Positions 8,263-18,129 of a stretch of 64,000 bases of DNA are shown piece by piece (within the stretch, counting starts at the first letter, position 1; each line of letters begins with the position of its first letter). Below the pieces are notes generated by a model. It had not been told where the DNA came from. It did no database searches and saw only the letters and a program-made list of their open reading frames with translations. Both the position numbers and the translations under genes were made by a program. Source of the stretch: Caballeronia sordidicola (GTDB taxonomy: Bacteria > Pseudomonadota > Gammaproteobacteria > Burkholderiales > Burkholderiaceae); NCBI RefSeq assembly GCF_000729995.1, contig NZ_JNFG01000021.1, positions 1-64,000 on the forward strand, read 5' to 3'.

Positions 8263-9159
8263 ATGGACGACCGGAAGCTCCTGGCACGCACGCCCTCACT
8301 CGCTATTGCCTACACCGAGTCCGGACCGGCCGACGGGCCGCCCGTCATGCTGCTGCACGGCTGGCCCGATGCCGCGCGCGCCTGGGCGCCCGTGGCGGCA
8401 CGCCTCGCCGCAGCGGGTTTTCGAGCGATTGTTCCGGACTTGCGCGGCGCCGGCGACACGCGCTTTCTGTCGGCCGACACGGTACGCGACGGTTCCGGTG
8501 TAGCGCTCGCGCAAGACGTGATCGATCTCGCCGATGTCCTGGGAATCGATCGTTTCGATGTCGTCGGCCACGACTGGGGCGCACGCGCGGCCTACACGCT
8601 AGCGGCGTTGTTTCCCGGGCGCATTGGGCGTATCGCGGCACTCGCACTGGCATTCCAGCCGAACGGCGCGTTCGAATTGCCCCACTTCTCGCAAGCGCGG
8701 AAGTTTTGGTATCAATGGTTCATGGCACTCGATGCCGCTCCCGCTGCAGTCGCCGCCGATCCGAAAGGTTTCGCGCGTTTGCAATGGGATACATGGTCCC
8801 CGCCCGGCTGGTTCGACGATGACGAATTCACTCGCACCGCCGCCGCCTTCGATAACCCCGACTGGGTGCCCATCACGCTCAACGGTTATCGGCGGCGCTG
8901 GCGTCAGGGCGAAGGTTCCGATCCGGCGTATGCCTCGCTGCGGGAGAAACTGGCGATCATCGACCAACTTTCGACACCCACGCTGATGATCCAGGGCGGC
9001 GCCGATTTCTGCGATGAACCGGCTTTATCGGAAGGGATGGAGGGGCATTTCACGGGCGGGTATCGGCGAGTCGTGCTGGATGGTGTGGGGCACTTTCCGC
9101 CTCGCGAAGCGCCCGACGCGGTGGCGGATCTGGTGATCGCGCATCTGCGTAGTGACTAA
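8263..9159 (+). CDS. Alpha/beta hydrolase, epoxide hydrolase type
   Basis: A 298-residue alpha/beta hydrolase. The oxyanion motif HGWP (32-35) and the nucleophile elbow GHDWG, with Asp104 as nucleophile, place it with soluble epoxide hydrolases and haloalkane dehalogenases rather than serine esterases. The closing His lies in GVGHFPP. The start at 8263 is chosen because GGAGA precedes it at good distance and the fold begins directly; a longer frame from 8167 adds 32 residues without family features. Its last 4 bases overlap the end of the convergent isochorismatase-like gene. Substrate unknown. Confidence 0.82.
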   Translation: MDDRKLLARTPSLAIAYTESGPADGPPVMLLHGWPDAARAWAPVAARLAAAGFRAIVPDLRGAGDTRFLSADTVRDGSGVALAQDVIDLADVLGIDRFDVVGHDWGARAAYTLAALFPGRIGRIAALALAFQPNGAFELPHFSQARKFWYQWFMALDAAPAAVAADPKGFARLQWDTWSPPGWFDDDEFTRTAAAFDNPDWVPITLNGYRRRWRQGEGSDPAYASLREKLAIIDQLSTPTLMIQGGADFCDEPALSEGMEGHFTGGYRRVVLDGVGHFPPREAPDAVADLVIAHLRSD

Positions 9160-9704
9160 GCGCTGATGTATTGATCCGTGGACAGCATGGTTGCATAGGC
9201 GAAGCCAAGCGCTGCCATGAAGGCCGCGTGCACGTGGGCGGCAGGAACCTTGACGCCGTCGAACTCCATATCGAGCGTAGCAACGGCATCGTGTATAACC
9301 GTCGCCTTGTAGCCAAAGTCGACAGATGCCCGCGTGATCGCGTCCACACACATGTGGCTCATTGCTCCGGCGATAACCACTTCCTCGATACCATTGGTAT
9401 CCAGAATATTCTTGAGATCAGTGTCACGAAAGGCATTGATTTGATGTTTCAAGACCACGTGCTCCCCTTCCCTATTAACCACTTGCGGAGCGATCGCGGC
9501 ACCTTCGGAACCTGCAACGAAAAACGCCGCGTCGCTCTTCGGGGACTCATGGCGAACGTGCACGACGAGATGCCCGGCGGCACGTGCTGATTGAAGAAGG
9601 CGCGCCGCATTGGCGGCAGCGGCCTCGATGCCCGTCAATGTCCATTTCCCACCTGGGAAGTAATCGTTCTGCAGGTCTACGATGATAAGTGCGCGCTTGG
9701 TCAT
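9156..9704 (-). CDS. Isochorismatase-like cysteine hydrolase
   Basis: A 182-residue isochorismatase-fold hydrolase. The catalytic triad is present: Asp10 (VDLQNDY), Lys86 (VLKHQ) and Cys119 (SHMCVDAI). Members of this family include nicotinamidases and amidases of small amides. The start at 9704 is preferred over the ATG at 9710, because the AGGAG ribosome site touches the latter but lies 6 bp from the former. It is divergent from the GlxA-type regulator at 9818, a common pairing in which the regulator controls the hydrolase. The substrate cannot be named. Confidence 0.85.
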   Translation of the reverse strand: MTKRALIIVDLQNDYFPGGKWTLTGIEAAAANAARLLQSARAAGHLVVHVRHESPKSDAAFFVAGSEGAAIAPQVVNREGEHVVLKHQINAFRDTDLKNILDTNGIEEVVIAGAMSHMCVDAITRASVDFGYKATVIHDAVATLDMEFDGVKVPAAHVHAAFMAALGFAYATMLSTDQYISA

Positions 9705-9817
9705 ATCCATCTCCTGGTATTGACGAGAAATCCGATCGTTCTCTGAGACTCAAGAGTAAGCTTTCGCGATTGTTTGGCGAATTGGCAGGACTGACAAAAG
9801 ACGAGGTAAAACTGACA

Positions 9818-10798
9818 ATGGCAAAGAAAATTGCGCCCGTGGAGATCGCGTTGCTGATATACCCGGGCAGCCAGCTTGCTGCCGTTCATGGGCTGACAGA
9901 TCTGTTTCACATTGCAGAGCGTTTATTTCAGCGGTCAAAGCCGCCGCAAAAAAGTGTTGGGCACCCCATGCTCAGGGTAAGTCACATTCAGTTCGATGCT
10001 GGCAGCTCTTCCCCACCGTGGGCAGATAGCGCCCCTGATTTCGTGATTGTTCCTCCCTCACTCGATGGACTGCCCACCGGCGATGCGTTCGCTCCTATCG
10101 TGCAATGGCTGAACGACTGTCATGCGAGAGGCGCGGTGCTGGCGTCCGTTTGTGTCGGGACATTTCTTCTCGCGCAGACCGGCCTGCTCGCGAGGCGCTC
10201 AGCGACAACGCATTGGTCGCAGGCGCAGCTCCTTGCTGAGCGCTTTCCAGAGATCCACGTCGATGCTGACAAACTCCTCATTGACGATGGTGACATCCTC
10301 ACCGCGGGCGGCTTGATGGCATGGCCCGATTTGGGACTCAGGATAGTCGACCGCCTGCTCGGTTCTGCAGCGATGGTGGAAACCGCCCGTTTTCTTTTGG
10401 TCGATCCCCCGGGGCGAGAGCAACGCTATTACAGCGCCTTCTCCCCGAAGCTCAATCACGGCGACAAAACGATTCTTGAAGTGCAGCACTGGTTACAGAA
10501 GGGTGGCGACGAGCATCCCACCGTTGCTTCAATGGCTCAGCGCGCCGCGTTAGAGGAAAGGACATTTCTTCGTCGATTTCAGAAGGCGACCGGTCTTCGC
10601 CCGACAGAGTATTGCCAGCATCTTCGGGTTGGCAAAGCACGTGAGATGCTTGAAACCAGCCAACAATCGTTCGACCAGGTTGCCTGGAAAGTGGGTTATG
10701 AGGACGTCGGATCATTTCGAAAAATCTTCATCCGGCTTACCGGACTGTCTCCAGGCGATTACAGAAAGCGCTTTCGAACGCAAAGCGAAGGTGTCTAG
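9818..10798 (+). CDS. GlxA-family AraC regulator with DJ-1/PfpI domain
   Basis: A 326-residue regulator. Residues about 8-185 form a DJ-1/PfpI-like domain, with the nucleophile-elbow-like SVCVGTFLLAQTGLL and the following ATTHW. The last 100 residues are an AraC double helix-turn-helix (MAQRAALEERTFLRRF, then VAWKVGYEDVGSFRKIF and LTGLSPGDYRKRF). GAGGT precedes the ATG. The longer frame from 9689 would overlap the divergent gene. It probably controls the isochorismatase-like hydrolase, the two starts being 113 bp apart. Confidence 0.86.
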   Translation: MAKKIAPVEIALLIYPGSQLAAVHGLTDLFHIAERLFQRSKPPQKSVGHPMLRVSHIQFDAGSSSPPWADSAPDFVIVPPSLDGLPTGDAFAPIVQWLNDCHARGAVLASVCVGTFLLAQTGLLARRSATTHWSQAQLLAERFPEIHVDADKLLIDDGDILTAGGLMAWPDLGLRIVDRLLGSAAMVETARFLLVDPPGREQRYYSAFSPKLNHGDKTILEVQHWLQKGGDEHPTVASMAQRAALEERTFLRRFQKATGLRPTEYCQHLRVGKAREMLETSQQSFDQVAWKVGYEDVGSFRKIFIRLTGLSPGDYRKRFRTQSEGV

Positions 10799-10983
10799 CT
10801 ATAACTCATGCAGTTGCAAGCACACTCGCGTTTGCGCAACAGAGTGGCCGTATCGATCGCAGATACACAGATCGAAACTTTTCATCTCTTTGTTGACGCG
10901 ACAGTTGAAAACGATTATCGGTCGGAAGCTGAGAGGAAGGGACTGCATTGTCGACCGAACCCTTTTCACGAAGCGAGTGAGCT

Positions 10984-11970
10984 ATGTTCCGCTTTTCCCG
11001 GATCAAACATGCGGCTGGCGTTCAATGGGTTCGTCCCGTCATCCTGATTGTGGCGAGTTTATTGGTTTGCGAAGAATCCAGCGCCACTGAAGGGGGATTG
11101 GGGCGGCCAGTTGCCGGAGCCAGCGTCATGCCTGACGGCGGCGTCGTTTCACCCGAGCCTCTCACTATTGTGAATCTTAGCGAGATCTATCTCGACGGTT
11201 CGATCGGCGCGAATAGAGAAGTGCCCATTGCGGGCAAGACCTCATTGGGCATTGACGGTCAGGTGGCGTTTACCCTCGCGACGCTGATGAAGGTATGGGA
11301 CACGCATACCGGCGCGTGGAATTTTGCCTCCAGCATCACGCTGCCGTATGTCTGGACCAAGGTCGATGCGTCCCTCGGTGTAGGCGCACGACAAGCAAGT
11401 ACATCGGACAGAGCCTCGAATCTATTTGATCTTTACTTCACACCTGTCATTGCCGGGTACCACATCACCAAGGTCGATCATGTCGCGTTCAGCTTCAATA
11501 TCTGGGCCCCGACGGGTCAATACGATCCGAACGCGCTCGCTAACCCGAGCCTGAACAACTGGACATTCATTCCCCAGGTCGCGTACACGCGGATTTTTCC
11601 AGAATGGGGTTTCCAGATCGACGCCGTGTTGGGTGTGCAGTTCTACACCCGGAATACAGCAACTGATTATCAGAATGCGCCGTTGCTCACCTTCGACATC
11701 ATGGCGCTCAAGCACCTTCCGCACGGCATTAGTGCCGGTCTGATTATCGGCACTGTGCAGCAACTGGGGAACGACAGCGGCCCGACCGCGGACAAGCTCA
11801 ACGGTTTCAGAGGTCACGATCTGGCCATAGGCCCAATCGTGACGTACGACACCAAATTGAATGGCAAGACACCGCTCTCGCTCAGCGCGCGCTGGGTGCC
11901 CACCGTCAGCAGCCAGAACCGGCTGTCGAGCACGCGCACCTTCATGGTCAGCGGGGCAATTGCTTTTTGA
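10984..11970 (+). CDS. Outer-membrane transporter-like protein (phenol MetA-pathway family)
   Basis: A 328-residue exported protein. An N-terminal hydrophobic stretch (about 18-34) acts as signal peptide. The rest alternates short amphipathic strands rich in aromatic residues, with blocks such as FSFNIWAPTGQYDPN and YTRIFPEWGFQIDAVLG seen in the MetA-pathway-of-phenol-degradation family (beta-barrel proteins thought to admit hydrophobic substrates). AGTGAG precedes the ATG. It stands alone between the AraC gene and dgdA. The 185 bp upstream hold no gene that I can support. The transport role is family inference. Confidence 0.65.
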   Translation: MFRFSRIKHAAGVQWVRPVILIVASLLVCEESSATEGGLGRPVAGASVMPDGGVVSPEPLTIVNLSEIYLDGSIGANREVPIAGKTSLGIDGQVAFTLATLMKVWDTHTGAWNFASSITLPYVWTKVDASLGVGARQASTSDRASNLFDLYFTPVIAGYHITKVDHVAFSFNIWAPTGQYDPNALANPSLNNWTFIPQVAYTRIFPEWGFQIDAVLGVQFYTRNTATDYQNAPLLTFDIMALKHLPHGISAGLIIGTVQQLGNDSGPTADKLNGFRGHDLAIGPIVTYDTKLNGKTPLSLSARWVPTVSSQNRLSSTRTFMVSGAIAF

Positions 11971-12045
11971 ACTCCACGGTCTGCTTCTGGTGGATGTGCC
12001 GGTCAACGGCCTCCTCCCCATCAGCCTCTACAACACTGACGGCTA

Positions 12046-13353
12046 CTACACGTTCACGCTCTCCTCGATAGCTTGCTCGATGATCGATAGCCCTCTATCG
12101 ACCTCAGCCTCTGCAATGGTAAGTGGTGGAGCGAGGCGGAAGACATCTCCGAGTCCCGGCAACTGGACAATATTCATGTGCAAGCCGAGCTCGAGGCAGC
12201 GACGTGTGATGGCGGCTGACAGACCCGGCGCCGGAGTTTTCGCTGACCGGTCGCCCACGATTTCAATCCCGATCATCAGCCCACGTCCACGCACATCGCC
12301 TATGCATTCGAAGCGGCGTTGAAGCGTCTCCAGACCATCGCGCAAATGCGACCCCATTTTAGCTGCGCGTTCAACCAGTCCATCCCGCTCGATGATCTCG
12401 ACGACCTTGAGGCCGACAGCGGCCGGCATGGGATCCGACACATGCGTCGTGTAAAAGAGGAACCCGCGTTCGTATGCCTGACTCTCGATTTCCTGAGTTG
12501 TCAGCACGGCAGCCAGTGGCAGTCCCGCGCCGAGCGTCTTGGACAAGGTCAGGATGTCGGGCACTACGTCGTCGTGCTCGCACGCGAACATCGTTCCAGT
12601 TCTGCCCATGCCGGTCTGGGCTTCGTCCACGATCAACAGCATGCCGCGCTCGACACACTTCTCCTTTAGCGCGCGCATATATCCTTGCGGCAGTTCAATC
12701 AGGCCACCCGAGCTCAGGATTGGCTCAGCGATGAACGCCGCAAGGCTGCCGCTTGACTGCCTGTCGATCAGGTCGAATGCATAGTCGAGTTCAGCCGTCC
12801 AATCATAGGCGCCGTTGCGCTCGAACCGTGGCCGGTACGGATAGGGGGCCGGAATGGCAAAGGACCCCACGGCGGCCGGACCGTAGCCCTTGCGGCCGGC
12901 GCTGTAAGTGGCCGAAGCCGCACCGCCGGTCATGCCATGCCACGATTGAGCGAAGCTCACTATCTCGTGGCGGCCGGTGACGAGCTTCGCCATCTTGATC
13001 GCTGCTTCGTTGGCTTCGCCACCGGTGCTGAGCAGCAACGACCGTTCAAGTCCTGCAGGCGCGATGCCGGCGAGCCGGGTTGCCAGGTCGACTACCGGGC
13101 GCGAGAGCATCCCGCTGAAAAGGTGGGTGAGATTGCGTGCGCTTTCGGCAATGACGTCGGCGATTTCCGGATGAGAGTGGCCGAGGATGGCGCTCATCTG
13201 TCCCGAGGTGAAATCGAGTATCGCGCGGCCCGTGGAATCATAGACATGACTGCCGCTGGCACGCTCGATAATGACGGGCGAGAATGTACCGCCGTAGCGG
13301 ATCAGGTGCCGCTGAGCGTTTGACCAAAAGTCCCGATCGGTTTGTGCTGACAT
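12046..13353 (-). CDS. dgdA: 2,2-dialkylglycine decarboxylase
   Basis: A 435-residue class III PLP enzyme that very closely resembles the Burkholderia cepacia dialkylglycine decarboxylase, which decarboxylates 2,2-dialkylglycines such as 2-aminoisobutyrate and then transaminates pyruvate. The diagnostic residues fall on the same numbers as in that enzyme: Gln52 (GQMS), Lys272 in LSKTLGAG for the PLP Schiff base, and Arg406 (VFRLAPP) for the substrate carboxylate. Gln52 and the flanking LDFTSGQMSA separate it from ordinary ornithine or GABA aminotransferases. It is divergent from a LysR gene, the dgdA-dgdR arrangement known from B. cepacia. Confidence 0.93.
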   Translation of the reverse strand: MSAQTDRDFWSNAQRHLIRYGGTFSPVIIERASGSHVYDSTGRAILDFTSGQMSAILGHSHPEIADVIAESARNLTHLFSGMLSRPVVDLATRLAGIAPAGLERSLLLSTGGEANEAAIKMAKLVTGRHEIVSFAQSWHGMTGGAASATYSAGRKGYGPAAVGSFAIPAPYPYRPRFERNGAYDWTAELDYAFDLIDRQSSGSLAAFIAEPILSSGGLIELPQGYMRALKEKCVERGMLLIVDEAQTGMGRTGTMFACEHDDVVPDILTLSKTLGAGLPLAAVLTTQEIESQAYERGFLFYTTHVSDPMPAAVGLKVVEIIERDGLVERAAKMGSHLRDGLETLQRRFECIGDVRGRGLMIGIEIVGDRSAKTPAPGLSAAITRRCLELGLHMNIVQLPGLGDVFRLAPPLTIAEAEVDRGLSIIEQAIEESVNV

Positions 13354-13464
13354 GACTGTGTCCAGAGTAGAGGGCGGATGTGCTGCAGGTCAATGTAAGC
13401 GAACTAAACCGGTGGGTGGAAATGAAAAGTTGTCATGCCTGCCATTCGAGGAGCTGATGCCATC

Positions 13465-14337
13465 ATGTTGCAGCTGGAATTCGATTTGCTCAGGACGTTC
13501 GTAGCAATAGCCAATGCCGGATCGCTTACGCGCGCGGCGGCGGAAGTCGGCCGCACGCAATCCGCGATCAGCATGCAGCTCAAGCGGATCGAAGAGATCG
13601 TCGATGGCGCGGTGCTGGTGCGTACCGCACGCGGCGTGGAACTGACGTCGCGCGGAGATCGACTCTTGTCGCACGCCCGAAGGCTGGTGCGAGCGCATGA
13701 CGAAGCACTGGTCGATGTGACCGGTCGCGGGATGACCGGTTCGATTCGGCTCGGATGCCCCGAGGACTATTGCACAGAGTTCCTTCCGGTCGTGCTACGC
13801 GCGATAGCGGCGCAGCATCCGCGGGTTGCACTGGAAGTCGTATGTGCACCTACGCCCTTGCTCGAGAAAATGCTCGATGCACGTCGCCTGGATGTGGCAT
13901 TGATATCGCTCGCCCCGGAAGGGAATCTGGAACGCGTGATTCGCTGGGAGGACCTGGTGTGGATTGCATCGCAAGACTTCTACCCGCCAAGCGATGGACC
14001 TCTGCAAATAGCCTTGTCGGTGCCTGAAACGCTCGACCATCAGGCGGCGCGACGTGCGCTCGAAAGTGCCAATGTCAGCTACCGCGTGGCTTATGAGAGC
14101 GTCAGCAAGGATGGGCTGCTGGCAATCGTGAGGGCGGGGATAGCGGTCGCCGTGCTGACGAGAGGAGCGGTTCCTGCGGATTTGCGGATCATGCCCGTTG
14201 GCGAGATGCTTCCGCCGCTTCCGCATGTTGGCATTGCCGTCGTTTCGTATTCGGGTACGGCCGATTCGCTTCTTGTAGAGAGCGTGAAGGACGTCATGAC
14301 CCGCACCTTGAGAACCATGTCCCCGCTTTTGTCCTGA
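13465..14337 (+). CDS. dgdR: LysR regulator of dgdA (DgdR-like)
   Basis: A LysR regulator of about 290 residues. The N-terminal helix-turn-helix reads LRTFVAIANAGSLTRAAAEV followed by TQSAISMQLKRIE, and the effector domain runs from about 90. GAGGAG lies 11 bp before the ATG at 13465; the ATG at 13435 would add ten residues. It is divergent from dgdA across about 110 bp, matching the known dgdR repressor arrangement, so control of dgdA is the natural reading. The symbol rests on gene order plus family, not on a sequence comparison. Confidence 0.8.
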   Translation: MLQLEFDLLRTFVAIANAGSLTRAAAEVGRTQSAISMQLKRIEEIVDGAVLVRTARGVELTSRGDRLLSHARRLVRAHDEALVDVTGRGMTGSIRLGCPEDYCTEFLPVVLRAIAAQHPRVALEVVCAPTPLLEKMLDARRLDVALISLAPEGNLERVIRWEDLVWIASQDFYPPSDGPLQIALSVPETLDHQAARRALESANVSYRVAYESVSKDGLLAIVRAGIAVAVLTRGAVPADLRIMPVGEMLPPLPHVGIAVVSYSGTADSLLVESVKDVMTRTLRTMSPLLS

Positions 14338-14443
14338 CGTATTCCGACGGGCTCAATGCTTGCGCAACCCGTTCGAGCCACCTGCGAACGCTTCGGGCGC
14401 ACAGCTATAATCGTGCTCAAACGTGGCCAGGGAAGTTTTATCC

Positions 14444-14899
14444 GTGAAAAAAATCGCTGTTTGTGCGCTCGTTGCGCTTGTACTCACTGCTTGCTCGTCT
14501 CCCGAAAAGGAAGCGGCGCAAGCCCAGAAATTCGTCCATAACGAAGCCAGCCTTGCCGACGCTCAACGCAATGCCGCAGTCGATTGCGACGCGGCCAACT
14601 GCGACGCCGCCTGGGCGCTTACAAAACGTTATATTGAACAGTATTCCGACACGTCCGTGACGCGCGCAGACGCGGTCGCAATCGACACCGACGTACCCTC
14701 CGGTTCGGGTAAGGCCAGCTTTTCGGCGACCCGCGCTGCGAAAGGTGCGGGCTCAACGCTAACCCTCTTTGCGCAGTGCCGCGGTATGTATGGACCGGAC
14801 AACGCGAAAGGTTCGGACTACGACAAGTGTGCCGAGAAAATCATCAAGACCCAGAATGGATATGTAACGTTTCTCAGAGCACATGCGTCTGGTCAGTAA
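14444..14899 (+). CDS. Putative lipoprotein
   Basis: A 151-residue protein from a GTG at 14444, placed 8 bp after AGGGAAG. MKKIAVCALVALVLTACSS is a clear lipoprotein signal with the lipid-modified Cys at 17. The mature part has four further Cys in a CDAANCDAAW-type stretch and a later CRGMYG / DKCAEK pair, which could form disulfides in the periplasm. No family is recognised. It stands alone downstream of the LysR gene. Confidence 0.7.
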   Translation: MKKIAVCALVALVLTACSSPEKEAAQAQKFVHNEASLADAQRNAAVDCDAANCDAAWALTKRYIEQYSDTSVTRADAVAIDTDVPSGSGKASFSATRAAKGAGSTLTLFAQCRGMYGPDNAKGSDYDKCAEKIIKTQNGYVTFLRAHASGQ

Positions 14900-15097
14900 A
14901 GGGCGTTAAGTGTTCGCCACGGCGGCCACTTGTCGGCAGGCAACCATGCCTGGCTTGTCCGTGAGATCAGACCTTCTCGCAGATAGCCTGGATTCACGGC
15001 ATGGGCGCCGCACACAGCGGGTGTACAGTCACGAAGCGTGCTCGCGGCGCGGTTAATTCGTCTGCGTCACTCGAGCCCTCATCGGAGCCGCTTGCCC

Positions 15098-15640
15098 ATG
15101 CAAAATCAAAGTGTGTCCGTCACCTCCGTCGCGTTGCCGGCCAGTTCACGCGTCACGCGCATTTATGCGCATCCGAACCTCGCGGACGCCTACACCATCC
15201 GCTTGCCGGACAACGCCACCACCGATCCCGAGCTACTCGCCCGATTCATGTTTTCGCATCAGCCGGCATGGGTTGGAAAGCTCTTGCGAATACGCGACGC
15301 GCTCGTTGCCGGGTTTGGCCTCAAGACAGCGAAGGGCCTGGAGGAATCCGCACGCACCGAGCGGGACAAGCACGTCTCCATTTTCAGGATCTACGAGCGC
15401 ACCGTCGATGAGATCGTCCTCGGCGAGGACGACAAACATCTCGACTTCAGGGTGTCGGTGTTCCAGGAGACGAGAGGAGATGTCGCGGATGGCGGGCGTT
15501 ACCTGACGGTATCGACTGTCGTTCAATGCCACAATCTTTTAGGGCGTACCTACATCCTGCTGATCAGGCCATTCCATGAAATGGTGGTTCGATCAAGCAT
15601 GCGCAGCGCTGCGCGTATTGGCTGGCCTAATGGCTCCTGA
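15098..15640 (+). CDS. DUF2867-like protein
   Basis: A 180-residue cytoplasmic protein. Blocks such as DAYTIRLP, ARFMFSHQPAWV, FRIYERTVDEIVLGEDDKHLD and a closing HNLLGRTYILLIRPFHEMVV recall DUF2867 proteins, whose biochemical role is unknown. GGAG precedes the ATG at 15098; a frame open further upstream (from 15038) lacks such a site. It is monocistronic, 113 bp upstream of the patatin-like gene on the same strand. Confidence 0.65.
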   Translation: MQNQSVSVTSVALPASSRVTRIYAHPNLADAYTIRLPDNATTDPELLARFMFSHQPAWVGKLLRIRDALVAGFGLKTAKGLEESARTERDKHVSIFRIYERTVDEIVLGEDDKHLDFRVSVFQETRGDVADGGRYLTVSTVVQCHNLLGRTYILLIRPFHEMVVRSSMRSAARIGWPNGS

Positions 15641-15752
15641 GCCGGCTCGGGCTTGACGTTTCGCAACACATCGGCGATTGCGCCACAAGATCCGCTTTCG
15701 CGGATGCGAAACCATGTAACCTCTCGGTCTTCTTCTTGTCCTGAAGTAGACG

Positions 15753-18095
15753 ATGCGGGTCTTGGCGAGCAAAAAAATCCTGAATATAACGATCGGCGAT
15801 CGCCCCCGCATCGCAGGCCCACGCCTGCTTTATGCCGCTGCGCTGCTGGCAATTGGCGTGGCTGGCTGGGTGCGCCCCGCCGTCGCCGCTGCACCAGCGT
15901 GTCTGGCCGACTCCGGCCCGGTTGATCGTCCCGCCATCGGCCTCGTGCTTTCGGGCGGCGGCGCGCGCGGTTACGCTCACCTCGGCGTGTTGAAAGTGCT
16001 CGAAGAGAATCGCATTCCGGTCGACTGTATTGCTGCAACCAGCATGGGCTCCGTGGTTGGTGGACTGTATGCCAGCGGCATGACCGCGCAGGACATGCAG
16101 AACCGCCTCGCGCAGATCAACCTTGCCGATGTCGCCTTCGACGTCACCGCCCGCGCCGACCTGCCGCAATCGCAACGGGAAGACGAACGGCTGTATGTGA
16201 ACAGCCTGTCGTTCGGCTTTGGCACGCACGGCTTCCGGCTGCCGACCGGCCTCGTGCAGGGTAACCGCCTGCAGGCGCTGTTGCAGGACTGGACCTCGGC
16301 CATACCCGGGAACGTGTCATTCAACGGTCTGCCGATTCCTTTTCGCGCAATCGCCACTGATCTGCAAACCGGACAGATGGTCGTGCTCGATCACGGCTCG
16401 CTGCCGCAGGCCATTCGCGCCAGCATGGCGTTGCCCGGCTTGTTCTCGCCGGCCGAGGTGGACGGACGCACGCTGGTCGACGGCGGCCTCGTCAGCAACC
16501 TGCCGATCGAAACCGCCCGCTCCATGGGCGCGAACGTAGTGATCGCGGTCGATATCGGCTCGCCGCTGCGGCCACTCGATGCGCTGGCTTCGCCCGCGGA
16601 CGTGATGCAGCAGATGATCGGCATCCTGATCCACCAGAACGTCGCGCGGCAACGTGAACAACTGCGCGCGGGAGACGTCCTGATCGAACCGGCGCTCGGC
16701 TCGCTGAGCTTCACGGATTTTGCCAACGCGCCTCAAGCGATTGCCGCTGGTGAGGCGGCTGCGATTGCGGCGCTGCCAAAGCTGCGGCATCTCGCACTGT
16801 CGCCCGAGCAATACGCGGCGTATCGGGCCTCGCACGAAACTCCCGGAACAAAGCCGGTGCGCATTACACGGATCGAAATAGACTCGCGGGGCGCTGTGCC
16901 GCAGGGTCGCATCCGAGACGCGTTGCACGTCAAACCCGGCGACGTCTACGATCCAAAGACGCTCAACAAGGATCTGCTTGCGCTAACCACCGCCGGAGAC
17001 TTCGAAAGCGTCACGCAACAGCTGATAGAGAATGGCGACGAGCACACGCTCATGATCGACGCACGCGACAAATACTGGGGCCCGAACTTCCTGCTGTTCG
17101 GGCTTGGCTTGTCGAGCAGTTCCACCGATGCCGGGGGCTTCCGGATGCACGTAGGTTATCGACGGCCATGGCTGACGTCGTCGGGGCTGGAGGGTCGTAT
17201 CGACGCGACGGTAGGCAGCGACCTGACGAACATTCACGCCGAGTTGCGGCAACCGTTGTCGAATGCGGCTGGTTACTACATTGCGCCTTATCTGGAATTT
17301 CAGCGTCGCTACGCGAACATCTACAACGACGATGGCGACACCAAAGTGACCCAATACTCGCTGCAGACCGAACGCGCAGGCCTCGACTTCGGTCTGCCGC
17401 TGGCTACGCTGGGCGACTTCCGTGTCGGTGTCGCTTATGCGCATGCATTCGGTTCGCCGCAATACAACCTGCCGGCCAACTTCTTCGATCCCACCGCGCC
17501 ACCCTCGGAGCAATTGTTCCCGGACCTCTCCGGGAGGCAAATCAGTGCACGAGCACGCCTCGTGATCGATCAGCTCGACGATCCGCTGTTTGCGCGTAAA
17601 GGGTATTTCACGGAACTGCGCATGGAGCACTCCCTGTTCGCCGGCAGTGATAGCTTCACGGAGGTCTACGGCAAGGGACTTGTCGCGGCGAGCTTCGGGC
17701 GTCACAGCTTCAACGCGAGCATCGAGGCCGGCGACGATCTGGGCAGCACCACTAACCTCACCAATCCGCTCGGTTTTACGCTCGGCGGTTTCCAGCATCT
17801 GTCGGCGTATGCCGCGGACCAGTTGTCCGGCAATTCGATGGTCTACGGCCAGGTCACCTACATGAACCAGCTCGCCGCCTTCAACGCACTGGCTATCCGC
17901 GGCCTGTATGCCGGGATGAGCCTCGAAGCCGGCAACGTCTGGGTGCACGACTCGCAATTCGGCAGTGGGCCGCTCAAGCGCAGCGTCACGTTATTTACGG
18001 CCGTCACCAGTTCGTTTGGCCCGATCTATCTGGGCGTCGCGTTTGCGCCGGGCGGCAGGAGAAACTTCTACTTCCAGCTTGGACACAGCTATTGA
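15753..18095 (+). CDS. PlpD-like patatin phospholipase fused to an outer-membrane beta-barrel
   Basis: A 780-residue secreted lipase of the type Vd autotransporter layout. A signal peptide (about 22-47) is followed by a patatin domain with the oxyanion GGGARG (70-73 region), the nucleophile Ser97 in ATSMGS (GxSxG with Ala for the first Gly) and the Asp243 DGG of the catalytic dyad. A POTRA-like segment (about 370-430, VRITRIEIDSRG) leads into a C-terminal BamA-type barrel of about 350 residues ending in FYFQLGHSY. Such proteins export and display or release a phospholipase. It is monocistronic. The family call is strong; a role in virulence or competition is only suggested by relatives. Confidence 0.87.
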   Translation: MRVLASKKILNITIGDRPRIAGPRLLYAAALLAIGVAGWVRPAVAAAPACLADSGPVDRPAIGLVLSGGGARGYAHLGVLKVLEENRIPVDCIAATSMGSVVGGLYASGMTAQDMQNRLAQINLADVAFDVTARADLPQSQREDERLYVNSLSFGFGTHGFRLPTGLVQGNRLQALLQDWTSAIPGNVSFNGLPIPFRAIATDLQTGQMVVLDHGSLPQAIRASMALPGLFSPAEVDGRTLVDGGLVSNLPIETARSMGANVVIAVDIGSPLRPLDALASPADVMQQMIGILIHQNVARQREQLRAGDVLIEPALGSLSFTDFANAPQAIAAGEAAAIAALPKLRHLALSPEQYAAYRASHETPGTKPVRITRIEIDSRGAVPQGRIRDALHVKPGDVYDPKTLNKDLLALTTAGDFESVTQQLIENGDEHTLMIDARDKYWGPNFLLFGLGLSSSSTDAGGFRMHVGYRRPWLTSSGLEGRIDATVGSDLTNIHAELRQPLSNAAGYYIAPYLEFQRRYANIYNDDGDTKVTQYSLQTERAGLDFGLPLATLGDFRVGVAYAHAFGSPQYNLPANFFDPTAPPSEQLFPDLSGRQISARARLVIDQLDDPLFARKGYFTELRMEHSLFAGSDSFTEVYGKGLVAASFGRHSFNASIEAGDDLGSTTNLTNPLGFTLGGFQHLSAYAADQLSGNSMVYGQVTYMNQLAAFNALAIRGLYAGMSLEAGNVWVHDSQFGSGPLKRSVTLFTAVTSSFGPIYLGVAFAPGGRRNFYFQLGHSY

Positions 18096-18129
18096 AGCGG
18101 CGTTGATTTTCATCATCAACGCCGGCAGT

